Source: Bacteroidia bacterium (lineage in GTDB: Bacteria; Bacteroidota; Bacteroidia; Flavobacteriales; Flavobacteriaceae). Taken from it: a stretch of 64,000 bases of DNA. Below the pieces are notes generated by a model. That model did not search any database and was not told the origin of the DNA. It was given only the letters and a program-made list of their open reading frames with translations. This document shows, piece after piece, positions 17,949 to 27,180 of the stretch. The stretch is taken from contig JAUIBP010000004.1 in NCBI GenBank assembly GCA_030427735.1, forward strand, positions 248,001 through 312,000. Reading direction: 5' to 3'. Both the position numbers and the translations under genes were made by a program. How positions within the stretch are numbered: the first letter of the stretch is position 1; every line of letters begins with the position of its first letter.

Positions 17949-19175
17949 ATGCTAGAAAAAAAGGATATCGCCTTAGAGAAGGCTGTTTTAATAGGTATTG
18001 TTACAAAAGATCAAGACGAAGAGCAATCTAAAGAATATTTAGATGAGTTGGAGTTTTTAACGTACACTGCAGGAGGAGAAGTGGTAAAACGATTTACCCA
18101 AAAAATGGATATGCCTAATCCTAAAACGTTTATTGGTACAGGAAAAATGGCCGATGTACAACAATACATTGAAGAACATGAGATAGGAACTGCCATTTTT
18201 GATGATGAATTGTCACCAGCTCAAGAACGAAATATTAGTAAAATTTTAAAATGCAAGGTGTTAGATCGCACCAACTTAATTCTCGATATTTTTGCCCAAC
18301 GCGCGCAAACCAGCTACGCCAGAACACAAGTAGAGTTAGCGCAGTGCGAATATTTGCTGCCACGGTTAAAAGGAATGTGGACGCACTTAGAGCGTCAAAA
18401 AGGGGGTATTGGTATGCGTGGACCAGGAGAGACAGAAATAGAAACCGATAGACGTATTGTTAGAGAGCGCATTTCGTTATTAAAGGCCAAAATTAAAACC
18501 ATAGATAAACAAATGGCCGTGCAACGTGGTAATCGTGGGGCTATGGTTAGAGTTGCTTTGGTAGGGTATACCAATGTTGGTAAATCTACGCTTATGAATG
18601 TTATTAGTAAAAGTGATGTTTTTGCAGAAAACAAGCTTTTTGCAACGCTAGATACTACAGTGCGAAAAGTTGTTGTGCATAATTTACCGTTTCTATTAAG
18701 CGATACAGTTGGATTTATTCGAAAATTACCAACTCAATTGGTAGAGTCGTTTAAGAGTACTCTAGATGAAGTTCGCGAAGCCGATTTGCTGCTTCATGTA
18801 GTCGATATTTCTCATCCTAATTTCGAAGATCATATTGCATCGGTAAATAAAATTCTAGGTGAAATAGATGGCGCCGATAAACCCACAATTATGGTGTTTA
18901 ATAAAATTGATGCTTATGCTCCAGAACCGTACGATGAAACCGATTTAGTGACAGAGCGTACCCGTGCCCATTATTCTTTAGAGGAGTGGAAACGCACTTG
19001 GATGAGTAAATTAGGAGATAATGCACTTTTTATTTCAGCATTAAATAAAGAAAATTTAGAAGATTTTAGAAAGCGTGTTTATGACGAAGTTAGAAAAATC
19101 CATATCACACGTTTTCCTTACAACCACTTTTTATACCCAGATTATAATGATTTGGATTTAAGTGAAGAAGAATAA
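17949..19175 (+). CDS. hflX: GTPase HflX
   Basis: A 408-residue ribosome-associated GTPase that splits or rescues stalled ribosomes under stress. It has the N-terminal HflX domain (FIGTGKMADVQQYIEE), the glycine-rich linker GGIGMRGPGETEIETDRR, and the G domain: G1 GYTNVGKSTLMN, G3 DTVGFIRKLPTQL, G4 NKID, followed by a short C-terminal region. It has its own -7 box and a terminator, so it is monocistronic. Confidence 0.96.
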   Translation: MLEKKDIALEKAVLIGIVTKDQDEEQSKEYLDELEFLTYTAGGEVVKRFTQKMDMPNPKTFIGTGKMADVQQYIEEHEIGTAIFDDELSPAQERNISKILKCKVLDRTNLILDIFAQRAQTSYARTQVELAQCEYLLPRLKGMWTHLERQKGGIGMRGPGETEIETDRRIVRERISLLKAKIKTIDKQMAVQRGNRGAMVRVALVGYTNVGKSTLMNVISKSDVFAENKLFATLDTTVRKVVVHNLPFLLSDTVGFIRKLPTQLVESFKSTLDEVREADLLLHVVDISHPNFEDHIASVNKILGEIDGADKPTIMVFNKIDAYAPEPYDETDLVTERTRAHYSLEEWKRTWMSKLGDNALFISALNKENLEDFRKRVYDEVRKIHITRFPYNHFLYPDYNDLDLSEEE

Positions 19176-19202
19176 AAAAATGCGCTAACCAGCGCTTTTT
19201 TT
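19174..19202 (+). terminator. Rho-independent terminator after hflX
   Basis: A-run, then GCGCT-AACC-AGCGC and a run of T, immediately after the hflX stop. Confidence 0.85.
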
Positions 19203-19251
19203 ATGCTAGAATTCTTCCTATTTTAGAAATAATAACCGTAAAAATATAGTA

Positions 19252-21555
19252 ATGGCGAAAGCTACACCATTAAAAAGACAAGTACAAACTCAAGGTTCAG
19301 ATGAATTTACAGGGCTTAAATTAACCGAGCCAGCTACCCATGCCGCAGGCTTTACAGCTGTAAAGGTGGCTATGCAGCATGTGTTTAAAGAAATGGGTGT
19401 TGTACGCTCGTTAAAAACCTTATCGCATATGAATCAGGTTGATGGATTTGATTGTCCGGGATGCGCTTGGCCAGATCCAGAAAAGCGATCTAAATTGGGC
19501 GAATATTGCGAAAATGGTGCAAAAGCTTTAGCCGAAGAAGCTACAAATTCTACCGTCGGCCCTGAGTTTTTTGCCAAACATTCGGTCGAGGAAATTTCTA
19601 AATGGACCGATTATAAGATAGGGAAAAGCGGGCGTTTAACCCACCCTATGATTTTGAAGCCTGATAGCATTTTTTACGAACCAATTTCTTGGGAAGACGC
19701 CTATCAAACAATAGCGCATCATTTACAGGGGTTACAACATCCAGATGAAGCTATTTTTTACACGTCAGGCAGGTCTAGTAACGAAGCGGCATTTTTATAC
19801 GGTTTGTTTGCCCGGGCATTAGGTACTAATAATTTGCCAGACTGCTCTAATATGTGCCACGAATCTAGTGGGGTAGCCTTATCCGAAACTTTAGGCATAG
19901 GAAAAGGATCTGTAAAATTAGAAGATTTTGAAAAAGCCGAGGTGGTTATGGTTATCGGTCAAAACCCAGGGACGAATCACCCTAGAATGTTATCGGCATT
20001 AGAAAAATGTAAGTCTAAAGGCGGAAAAATAATTAGTATTAATCCGTTGTCTGAAGCAGGTTTAATCCGTTTTGATAATCCTCAAGAAATAAAAGGCATG
20101 TTAGCGGGGGGGCTAGGTTTAACCGATGTACATCTTCAGGTTAAAATCAATCAAGATGTTGCCTTGTTAAAGTTAATTCAAAAGAAATTAGCAGCTCTAG
20201 ATGCGGTGAATTCATCTGTTTTCGATCACGAATTTATAAACATATACACTCAAGGTTACGATGCGATTATTAAGGATTTAGAGGCTTACGATGCAGATGA
20301 ACTTTTAAAACGTTCTGGAGTCACCGAAGATGCCGTTAATGAAGCTGTAGAAATATTATCTAAAAGCAACAAGATAATTGTGTGTTGGGCCATGGGCTTA
20401 ACACAGCATAAAAATGGCGTGGATAATATAAAAGAATGTGTGAATTTATTATTGCTTAAGGGCAGTTTAGGTAAACCAGGAGCAGGTACTTGTCCGGTTC
20501 GCGGACATAGTAATGTACAAGGCGATCGCACTGTAGGTATCATGCATTATGTATCTCAAGCATTTAATAAGGCGATTACAGAAACGTTTAAATTTAGTCC
20601 GCCTGAGCATGAAGGTTTAGATGTGGTAAATGCCATACAGGCGATGTACCAGAATACAGCCAAAGTATTTGTTGGTTTAGGAGGGAATTTTGTGTCGGCG
20701 GCATCAGATACAGAATATACGGCTAAAGCTCTGCAAAATTGCGAGCTTACGGTACAAATTAGTACAAAGTTAAATAGAAGCCATTGTGTTACTGGAAAAA
20801 CAGCACTTATTCTTCCTACTTTGGGACGTTCCGATAAGGATATGACTCAAAATAAACAACGGTATTTTACGGTAGAAAACAGTATGGGCGTTGTACATCA
20901 ATCTAAAGGGTTTTTAGAGCCTATTTCTTCGCAATTAAAAAGTGAACCCGAAATTGTTGGAGGTATTGCCAATGCTTATTTTAAAGGAGAACATGTAGTG
21001 CCTTGGCTTGTATTAAGCGAAAATTACGAATTGCTTCGCGAAAAAATGGGAGAGGTCATTCAAGGTTTTGAAGATGTAAATAACAAATCGAAAGGCTTAG
21101 GGTATTATTTGCCTAATAATGTTCGCGATTTAGATTTTAGGAAATTACCAAACCAAAAGGCGCAGTTTACGGTAACGCAGTTACCAGAACACGATTTAAA
21201 ACCAAACGAGTTTTTGTTAATGAGTATTCGGTCTCACGATCAATTTAATACCACGATTTATGGGTTAAACGATCGTTACAGAGGTGTTTACAACGAAAGA
21301 CGGGTGCTTTTTATGAATGAAACTGATATGAAGGCTTTGGCACTGCAACGTTTGGATGTTGTAAATATTAAAAGTAATTACAAAGGTGTAGCGCGCAATG
21401 CGAATAAGTTTTTAGTGATACCTTATAACATTCCGCAAGGCAATCTGGCAGCGTATTACCCAGAAACAAATCCGTTAATCCCTATAGACGAGTATGCTGT
21501 TAAAAGCCACACTCCAATTAGCAAATCGGTGCGGGTAACGTTAGAGCGCGTGTAA
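19252..21555 (+). CDS. FdhF/YdeP-family molybdopterin oxidoreductase
   Basis: A 767-residue member of the molybdopterin oxidoreductase superfamily, closest in motif content to the YdeP/formate-dehydrogenase-alpha-like group. Visible signs: DGFDCPGCAWPDP near residue 67, where the family keeps only a CxxC in place of a full N-terminal 4Fe-4S site, FYTSGRSSNEAAFLYG, CHESSGVALSETLG, and a C-terminal molybdopterin-dinucleotide binding domain (LMSIRSHDQFNTTIYGLNDRYRG). No partner electron-transfer subunit or maturation gene lies beside it. The substrate is unknown; YdeP itself is linked to acid resistance in E. coli, which need not apply here. Confidence 0.88.
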   Translation: MAKATPLKRQVQTQGSDEFTGLKLTEPATHAAGFTAVKVAMQHVFKEMGVVRSLKTLSHMNQVDGFDCPGCAWPDPEKRSKLGEYCENGAKALAEEATNSTVGPEFFAKHSVEEISKWTDYKIGKSGRLTHPMILKPDSIFYEPISWEDAYQTIAHHLQGLQHPDEAIFYTSGRSSNEAAFLYGLFARALGTNNLPDCSNMCHESSGVALSETLGIGKGSVKLEDFEKAEVVMVIGQNPGTNHPRMLSALEKCKSKGGKIISINPLSEAGLIRFDNPQEIKGMLAGGLGLTDVHLQVKINQDVALLKLIQKKLAALDAVNSSVFDHEFINIYTQGYDAIIKDLEAYDADELLKRSGVTEDAVNEAVEILSKSNKIIVCWAMGLTQHKNGVDNIKECVNLLLLKGSLGKPGAGTCPVRGHSNVQGDRTVGIMHYVSQAFNKAITETFKFSPPEHEGLDVVNAIQAMYQNTAKVFVGLGGNFVSAASDTEYTAKALQNCELTVQISTKLNRSHCVTGKTALILPTLGRSDKDMTQNKQRYFTVENSMGVVHQSKGFLEPISSQLKSEPEIVGGIANAYFKGEHVVPWLVLSENYELLREKMGEVIQGFEDVNNKSKGLGYYLPNNVRDLDFRKLPNQKAQFTVTQLPEHDLKPNEFLLMSIRSHDQFNTTIYGLNDRYRGVYNERRVLFMNETDMKALALQRLDVVNIKSNYKGVARNANKFLVIPYNIPQGNLAAYYPETNPLIPIDEYAVKSHTPISKSVRVTLERV

Positions 21556-21557
21556 AA

Positions 21558-21597
21558 TAAAAAAAGGCTTCAAAAATTATATTTTGAAGCCTTTTTT
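21558..21597. terminator. Bidirectional terminator between oxidoreductase and DUF3078 genes
   Basis: A-run with GGCTTCAAAA, short loop, TTTTGAAGCC with a T-run, between two convergent genes. It has both an A-run before and a T-run after and can serve both strands. Confidence 0.9.
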
Positions 21598-21618
21598 AAG
21601 TTGTTATTATGGGTTTAC

Positions 21619-22542
21619 TTAAAACGCATAGCTTAAACCAAATGTCCAATAGGTCTGTAAATCGTTGTCAACATTATCAAAAGTTGCATCTTCATTACCT
21701 AATGTGTTTACAGCATAGTTAAGCGCTTCCTGTTTATTGTCTCTTAAACCAAATTCAAAACCTAAACCGATACCTTTCCATACCTCGTAAGCGAAAGCAT
21801 TGGTCCATGTCCAGTTCGATAAATCGGAGTTTTCGTAACTCTGGAACATCGATAAGTTAGATTTTACTTTTAATTTTCCGAACGATTTAGCATAGTTGGC
21901 TACTATTTTTGCTCCTAACGATGAATCGAAAATCACATCGTCATCACTAAATACAAAGTTGTAGTTTAAAGGATGCATAACTACGATAAGATCTGAAATA
22001 GGTGTCCAGGTAACCCCGATACCTAAATCTAAATACCCAGGATCGTTAAAGTTGTTTAACAATGTAGTACGGTATTCGCCTAAGAATGAAGCTGCCCATT
22101 TTTCGTTGAATTTGTAACCGTAAAGCGATGTTAGGGTAAACACATCTGTTGCTTGTCTAAAATCATCGTTGTCGGTTGGGTCATCCTTGTCATCAAATTT
22201 CACCCAGCTTAAATTGATGTTTGCGTTTGTGTACCAAAAGTATTTTTCGCGGTTTAACTTTGCAAACGGATTGGCTGTAATGGTAATATTTCCCGCAGAA
22301 TTGTTTGGAGAGCCTTGCGCATACCAATTATTGAATTCCGATAAGTTAGCACCTATAGTACCGAAAGCACCGTAATGCCATCCCGGAAATTCATCGATTT
22401 GTGTTTTAAGTGCATTGACTTCCGATTGAAGTGTGCTGATAGAATCTTCTTTAGCCTTCTTTAATGCTTGTAATTCTTCTTTTGTCTGGCCAAAAGACAC
22501 TGTTGCTACCATTAGGAAGCAAATGAATAAAATTCTCTTCAT
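21619..22542 (-). CDS. DUF3078 outer-membrane beta-barrel protein
   Basis: A 307-residue protein with a signal peptide (MKRILFICFLMVATVSFGQ), a short coiled-coil stretch at residues 20-50 (ELQALKKAKEDSISTLQSEV), and a barrel-like body with WTPISDLIVVMHPLNYNF and a C-terminal aromatic end (SYAF), typical of DUF3078. Function is not known. A TATTTTTG -7 box at 22573-22580 on this strand, about 30 bases before the start, suggests its own promoter rather than dependence on the SUF operon upstream. Confidence 0.85.
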   Translation of the reverse strand: MKRILFICFLMVATVSFGQTKEELQALKKAKEDSISTLQSEVNALKTQIDEFPGWHYGAFGTIGANLSEFNNWYAQGSPNNSAGNITITANPFAKLNREKYFWYTNANINLSWVKFDDKDDPTDNDDFRQATDVFTLTSLYGYKFNEKWAASFLGEYRTTLLNNFNDPGYLDLGIGVTWTPISDLIVVMHPLNYNFVFSDDDVIFDSSLGAKIVANYAKSFGKLKVKSNLSMFQSYENSDLSNWTWTNAFAYEVWKGIGLGFEFGLRDNKQEALNYAVNTLGNEDATFDNVDNDLQTYWTFGLSYAF

Positions 22543-22611
22543 AATTAAATGTTATTAATAACGTTTGTGGTGCAAAAATAAGAGTTGCTATTGAAATGGA
22601 AAGTATAAATC

Positions 22612-23118
22612 TTATTTTCTTTTGTAGAGGGGTACGCTAGAACAGGCCTCGCCAAACATAATAGATTTGGCAAAAGGTTTAATTTTTTGCATTGCCATAA
22701 CATAGGCGCTTTCTGGCACTGGTTTTTTAGAACAACCTTTTATAATAACAGGCGCATCTTTAAATTCAGTAACATCTAAATGTGTTATTATATTTTGAAA
22801 AACTACTGTTTCCAGTTGTTCTAAATTACCTAAAACTATTTGTTTTGTATAGGGGTCTAGCTCTGCAGTAATCAGCATATAAGCCCAAGGCGGTACAATG
22901 GCGTCTGTACTGCATGTTAAAGCGACATAACTATTTTCGTACTGGCTCCAATCGTGTGTTTTAACCTGCTCTCTAAAATCTTTTTCGCGAAGTACAAGGC
23001 CTTCTAAAAGCCAATCTTTAATATCAAAAAGGATACGAGGCCCAGATGGATAATAATCTTCTAGGTCTAATACTTTTAATTTGCTATTGGCAACGCGGTT
23101 AATAATTTCGTCGGCCAT
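22612..23118 (-). CDS. DUF2480 family protein, end of SUF operon
   Basis: A 168-residue cytoplasmic protein from the ATG at 23118 (MADEIINRVANSKLKVLDLE); a longer frame exists upstream but overlaps the previous gene and is not needed. Motifs: DYYPSGPRILFDIKDWLLEG, PPWAYMLITAEL, IIKGCSKKPVPESAYV. The family is found next to SUF genes in Bacteroidota, and here it starts two bases after the stop of the SufT-like gene, so it is co-translated with iron-sulfur assembly genes. Its biochemical role is not established; conserved Cys residues (CSKK, ACSS) would fit metal or thiol chemistry. Confidence 0.85.
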   Translation of the reverse strand: MADEIINRVANSKLKVLDLEDYYPSGPRILFDIKDWLLEGLVLREKDFREQVKTHDWSQYENSYVALTCSTDAIVPPWAYMLITAELDPYTKQIVLGNLEQLETVVFQNIITHLDVTEFKDAPVIIKGCSKKPVPESAYVMAMQKIKPFAKSIMFGEACSSVPLYKRK

Positions 23119-23120
23119 AA

Positions 23121-23444
23121 TTATAACATGCCTAATTCTAACTTGGCTTCTTCGCTCATTAATTCTTGGCTCCACGGTGGATCGAAGGTAATTTCTACTT
23201 CGGCATCTTTTACCATGTCTAGAGACTTCACCTTTTCTTCAACTTCCAAAGGTAAGGTTTCGGCAACAGGACAGTTAGGTGTTGTAAGGGTCATTAATAT
23301 TTTTACTTCGTAGTCTTCGTTTACAAAAACGTCGTAAATTAACCCTAATTCGTAAATGTCTACTGGTATTTCTGGGTCGAAAATAGTTTTTAAAACCTTA
23401 ACTATTTTTTCGCCTAATTCGGCGGTGTTTATTTCTGTGCTCAT
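23121..23444 (-). CDS. SufT/PaaD-like MIP18-family iron-sulfur assembly protein
   Basis: A 107-residue protein of the DUF59/MIP18 family: VLKTIFDPEIPVDIYELGLIY, LMTLTTPNCPVAETLP with the conserved Cys, and ITFDPPWSQELMSEEAKLELG at the C-terminus. Such proteins help deliver or mature Fe-S clusters. It lies one base from the SufE stop and just before the DUF2480 start, a tight operon. The annotation PaaD would be misleading because there is no phenylacetate cluster here. Confidence 0.92.
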   Translation of the reverse strand: MSTEINTAELGEKIVKVLKTIFDPEIPVDIYELGLIYDVFVNEDYEVKILMTLTTPNCPVAETLPLEVEEKVKSLDMVKDAEVEITFDPPWSQELMSEEAKLELGML

Positions 23445-23445
23445 G

Positions 23446-23868
23446 TTAACTTAATTGTGTTTGGTATGCTATAGCATACATTTTTAACTGCTTTACCATG
23501 CTTACTAACCCGTTTGCACGAGTAGGCGATAAATGCTCTTTTAAACCAATTTGATCTATAAATTCTGTATCGGCATCAATAATATCTTGCGGATGCTGGT
23601 TAGAGAACGTACGAATTAAAATGGCAATTATACCTTTGGTAATAATGGCATCGCTATCTGCTGTAAAAATAACGTTGTTATCTTTCATTTCGGCGTGTAC
23701 CCATACTTTGCTTTGGCAACCTTTAATTAAGTTGTCATCGGTTTTGTATTGTTCGTTTATTAAGGGTAAGGTTTTACCCAAGTCGATCATGTATTGGTAA
23801 CGCTCTTCCCAATCATCAAACATTGAGAATTCGTCTATAATGTCGTTTTGTATATCTTGTATTGTCAC
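23446..23868 (-). CDS. sufE: SufE cysteine desulfuration protein
   Basis: SufE accepts persulfide sulfur from SufS and passes it to the SufBCD scaffold. The catalytic Cys is in DNLIKGCQSKVWVH. The GTG at 23868 (reading VTIQDIQNDIIDEFSMFDDWEERY) gives about 140 residues, the normal family length; a longer frame starting with TTG at 23925 would overlap the lipoprotein gene upstream and add unconserved residues. The protein is complete and ordered between a lipoprotein gene and the SufT-like gene. Confidence 0.92.
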   Translation of the reverse strand: MTIQDIQNDIIDEFSMFDDWEERYQYMIDLGKTLPLINEQYKTDDNLIKGCQSKVWVHAEMKDNNVIFTADSDAIITKGIIAILIRTFSNQHPQDIIDADTEFIDQIGLKEHLSPTRANGLVSMVKQLKMYAIAYQTQLS

Positions 23869-23905
23869 AATTTTTCTTTTTTCAAAATTACAAATAGTAT
23901 CGTTG

Positions 23906-24379
23906 TTATTCAACCTTTTTAGCAAGAGATAAAATATAGTCTACCAGCGGTTTAATTTGCGGATTCGGATTGCCGTGATCGAATTCTGGAGCACTGTACT
24001 TTAAATCGTCTTCTAAAATGGTTAATTTGGCACTTGCAGCACCATCGTAAGCGCGTTTGTTAGATGGAGGTTCTAGAGTGGCTAGAGCATCTAAATCTGT
24101 GTTATGCAGTTGATCTAATAAAATATGCCATTCTGTATCGGATAATTCTAAAATTTTACCCGGAGTATATTGATCTTTCTTTACTAAGATTTGTTGATTT
24201 TCTAGTTTAATTTCTAAAAAAGACCCCCGTGTTATGGCACTATAGTTTATTACAACATTGCTTTGCGCAATATTAGTATTTGTTTCTGTTGCTGGCTCGA
24301 AATCGCTAGTAGCAGTTTGCGAACTAGTTTTGCAAGTACTTAATAGCAATAGACTTAAAAGGAGTGTAATATATTTCAT
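23906..24379 (-). CDS. Hypothetical lipoprotein in SUF operon
   Basis: A 157-residue protein with a lipoprotein signal (MKYITLLLSLLLLSTC). The rest has no motif I recognise: ITRGSFLEIKLENQQILVKK, then SDTEWHILLDQLHNTDLDAL and a C-terminal LVDYILSLAKKVE. It lies between sufS and sufE on the same strand with short gaps and is likely co-transcribed. Function unknown; a link to iron-sulfur supply is only by position. Confidence 0.75.
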   Translation of the reverse strand: MKYITLLLSLLLLSTCKTSSQTATSDFEPATETNTNIAQSNVVINYSAITRGSFLEIKLENQQILVKKDQYTPGKILELSDTEWHILLDQLHNTDLDALATLEPPSNKRAYDGAASAKLTILEDDLKYSAPEFDHGNPNPQIKPLVDYILSLAKKVE

Positions 24380-24433
24380 GTTTTAATGATGTTTTTAAAG
24401 AGAAATATACTAAAAACAAGACGATTAATTGTA

Positions 24434-25648
24434 TTACGATAGCATGAGTTTTGCTTTTTTTACACCTGCAACCAAGCTGTCTATTTCTGCCTTTGTGTTG
24501 TAAAATGCAAATGAAGCTCTTACGGTACCAGGAATGTTATAGAAATCCATAATGGGTTGTGCACAGTGGTGTCCAGTGCGAACTGCAATACCAAGCTTGT
24601 CTAAAATAGTCCCAACATCGTAAGGGTGTATGCCTTCTAAATTAAAAGAGATTACAGAAGTTTTATATGCGGATGTTCCGTAAATCTTTAAACCTTCAAT
24701 TCCTGAAAGTTGCTGTGTGGCATACTCTAGCAATTCGTTTTCGTATTGGGCAATAGTACTGAAGCCAATGGCATTCATATAATCTATGGCCGCGCCAAAT
24801 GCAATGCCGCCACAAATGTTTGGGGTTCCCGCTTCGAATTTATGTGGTAAATCGGCGTAAGTTGTTTTCTCGAAAGTCACTTCGGCAATCATTTCGCCAC
24901 CACCTTGATAAGGTGGTAGTTTTTGCAACCACTCTTCTTTTCCATATAACATACCCTGTCCTGTAGGACCACACATTTTATGAGCCGATGCCACGTAAAA
25001 ATCGACATCTAATGCTTGTACATCTGGTTTTATATGCGGGCAAGATTGCGCGCCATCTACCAATACAGCTGCGCACACAGTATGCGCTTTGCTAATAATG
25101 GTTTCTATGGGGTTTATGGTGCCTAAAGCATTAGATATGTGGTTTACAAATACCAATTTCGTGTTTGCAGAAAGGAGTTTATCGTATTCCGAAAGGATTA
25201 ACTCGCCTTCTAAATTCATTGGGATCACTTTAAGTGTTGCTCCTGTGCGTTCGCAAAGCATTTGCCAAGGCACGATGTTGCTATGGTGCTCTAAAGCCGA
25301 TACAATAATATCGTCGCCTGGTTTTAAAATAGAGGAGAATCCGTTAGCTATTAAATTAATGCCATGCGTGGTGCCCGAAGTAAAAATAATTTCGTGGGCT
25401 TTTTTGGCATTAAAATGATTCTGAATTTTAATACGTGCTTGTTCGTAAGCATCGGTAGCTTCTTGGCTTAAAGTGTGTACGCCACGATGTATGTTTGCGT
25501 TGTAATTGCTGTAGTAATCTACTATAACATCGATAACCTGTTTTGGGGTTTGCGATGTTGCAGCATTATCAAAATATATTAAGGGTTTTCCGTTTACTTG
25601 TCTGTTAAGTATCGGAAAATCTTGTCTTATTTTTTCAACGTTAAACAT
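24434..25648 (-). CDS. sufS: SufS cysteine desulfurase
   Basis: A PLP-dependent, group II cysteine desulfurase of 404 residues that takes sulfur from cysteine for Fe-S clusters. The PLP lysine lies in VASAHKMCGPTGQGML, the active-site Cys in RTGHHCAQPIMDFY, and the start MFNVEKIRQDFPILNRQVNG matches the family N-terminus. It is followed by a lipoprotein gene and sufE. A repeat-like element (25658-25743) separates it from sufD upstream. Confidence 0.97.
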   Translation of the reverse strand: MFNVEKIRQDFPILNRQVNGKPLIYFDNAATSQTPKQVIDVIVDYYSNYNANIHRGVHTLSQEATDAYEQARIKIQNHFNAKKAHEIIFTSGTTHGINLIANGFSSILKPGDDIIVSALEHHSNIVPWQMLCERTGATLKVIPMNLEGELILSEYDKLLSANTKLVFVNHISNALGTINPIETIISKAHTVCAAVLVDGAQSCPHIKPDVQALDVDFYVASAHKMCGPTGQGMLYGKEEWLQKLPPYQGGGEMIAEVTFEKTTYADLPHKFEAGTPNICGGIAFGAAIDYMNAIGFSTIAQYENELLEYATQQLSGIEGLKIYGTSAYKTSVISFNLEGIHPYDVGTILDKLGIAVRTGHHCAQPIMDFYNIPGTVRASFAFYNTKAEIDSLVAGVKKAKLMLS

Positions 25649-25657
25649 AGTTTTGTG

Positions 25658-25743
25658 TTTAGCCCAGATAGAGGCAGTTGTTGGAGCTCTTTTACGAGGA
25701 TACGAGAAAAAAGCAACTGCCGATAGCTGGAATTAGCTCCTGA
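25658..25743 (+). repeat. Interspersed palindromic element between sufD and sufS
   Basis: The block opens with TTTAGCCCAGATAG and closes with GATAGCTGGAATTAGCTCC. Inside, GGCAGTTG (25673-25680) pairs with CAACTGCC (25714-25721). From memory this layout is common in intergenic DNA of flavobacteria, but copy number cannot be checked here. It lies inside the SUF operon, where it could fold in the mRNA. Confidence 0.55.
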
Positions 25744-25745
25744 AA

Positions 25746-27059
25746 TTAAAGGTCGAAACCTAAGTTTACGCCTAATTTAGTAGCGATAAGTTTATTAATT
25801 CTGGTTTTTACTTCTGGTATTTTTACCGAATCTAAAACGTTATTACTAAAGGCATACATTAAAAGGGCTTTGGCTTCTTTTTGTGGGATACCTCTAGAAC
25901 GCAAATAAAACATAGCACTTTCGTCTAGTTGCCCTATGGTACAACCGTGCGAACATTTTACATCGTCGGCGAAAATTTCTAATTGTGGTTTAGAGTTAAT
26001 TGTAGCCTTATCGCTTAATAAAATGTTGTTGTTAGATTGAAATGCGTTGGTTTTTTGAGCTTCTTTATTTACAATAACCTTACCGTTAAAAACGCCAGTA
26101 CTATTGTCTGCAAAAATGCCTTTGTAGTCTTGGTGGCTTTCGCAATTAGGCTCTATATGGTGCACTAAAGTATTGTGGTCTACATGCTGTTTGTCGCCAA
26201 TAATGGTAATGCCATTTAAGGTAGAGTCTATACGTTCTCCGTTTTGGAAGAAGTTTAAGTTGTTACGCGTTAATTTACCACCAAACGAAAAGGTGTGAAC
26301 AGAACAATGACTTTCTTGTTTCTGACTTACAAATGTGTTGTCTATTAAAGACGCATTTTGGTTGTCGTTCTGAATTTTATAATAGTCTACAATAGCGCGT
26401 TTACTAGCAAAAATTTCGGTTACCGAATTGGTTAAAACCGGATGGTCTGTAAGACTTTGATGGCGCTCTATTATTTGCACATGACTGTTTTCGCCAACCA
26501 CAATTAAATTTCTTGGTTGTAGCATTAAAGCGGCCTCTTTTCCTGTAGAAAAATGTATGATTTGAATAGGTTTTTCTACTACCTTATTTTTTGGAATATG
26601 AATATAAGCACCTTCGTTAGCAAATGCTGTATTAAGCGAGGTTAACCCGTCTTTGCTTGCGGCTTTATTAAAATAGTTTTCTATAACCAAGCGGTATTTA
26701 GGCTTGGTTAAGGCCGAAGACATTAAACAAGCATCTATGCCATCGTGGGTAGTTTGCGATAAGTGCGACGAATATTTACCATCTATAAAAATGATTTTAT
26801 AAGCATCGATATCATGAATAAAATAAGGCTTAACATCGCTAAATTCTAAGGCGTGTTCTTGTTTAGGGAACACACTGTAATCTTGTTTTAGAATGCTGTT
26901 TAAAGAGGTGTATTTCCAAGCTTCGTCTTTTTTTGAAGGAAAGCCTGTTGTTTCAAATATTTTGATGGCTTCATTTCTAATTTGATGCACAGGAGCATCG
27001 ACATCGATTCTGTTTTCGAATGCCATAAATGAAGACACTAATTTTTCTTTTAAATCCAT
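25746..27059 (-). CDS. sufD: SufD, Fe-S cluster scaffold subunit
   Basis: A 437-residue subunit of the SufBCD scaffold. N-terminal residues read NRIDVDAPVHQIRNEAIKIF and the beta-helix body ends in the conserved stretch SHGCTIGQLDESAMFYLRSR, followed by a short C-terminal helix with IPEVKTRINKLIATKLG. It sits between sufC and sufS; 121 bases separate it from sufC, with a run of TTTCAGTTTTCAGT-like repeats. Confidence 0.95.
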   Translation of the reverse strand: MDLKEKLVSSFMAFENRIDVDAPVHQIRNEAIKIFETTGFPSKKDEAWKYTSLNSILKQDYSVFPKQEHALEFSDVKPYFIHDIDAYKIIFIDGKYSSHLSQTTHDGIDACLMSSALTKPKYRLVIENYFNKAASKDGLTSLNTAFANEGAYIHIPKNKVVEKPIQIIHFSTGKEAALMLQPRNLIVVGENSHVQIIERHQSLTDHPVLTNSVTEIFASKRAIVDYYKIQNDNQNASLIDNTFVSQKQESHCSVHTFSFGGKLTRNNLNFFQNGERIDSTLNGITIIGDKQHVDHNTLVHHIEPNCESHQDYKGIFADNSTGVFNGKVIVNKEAQKTNAFQSNNNILLSDKATINSKPQLEIFADDVKCSHGCTIGQLDESAMFYLRSRGIPQKEAKALLMYAFSNNVLDSVKIPEVKTRINKLIATKLGVNLGFDL

Positions 27060-27061
27060 TG

Positions 27062-27116
27062 TATTCAGTTTTCAGTTGTTAGTTTCAGTTTTCAGTAGGC
27101 CTGATTACTGCGACTG
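27062..27116. repeat. Short direct repeats between sufC and sufD
   Basis: TTCAGTTTTCAGT occurs twice (starting 27064 and 27086) and GCGACT twice at 27108 in the gap between sufC and sufD. The gap has no gene; meaning unknown. Confidence 0.5.
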
Positions 27117-27180
27117 CGACTGTTTACTCGATAATCGAGATGTTTTACTTGTAGCCTAATGTTATGTGAAAAGGGTGATG

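Noticed and set aside
23119-23175. Extension of the DUF2480 gene upstream of 23118
   Set aside because: The extra 19 residues overlap the SufT-like gene; the ATG at 23118 starts the conserved part.
23869-23925. Extension of sufE to a TTG start at 23925
   Set aside because: Adds non-family residues and overlaps the upstream lipoprotein gene. The GTG at 23868 gives the normal SufE length.
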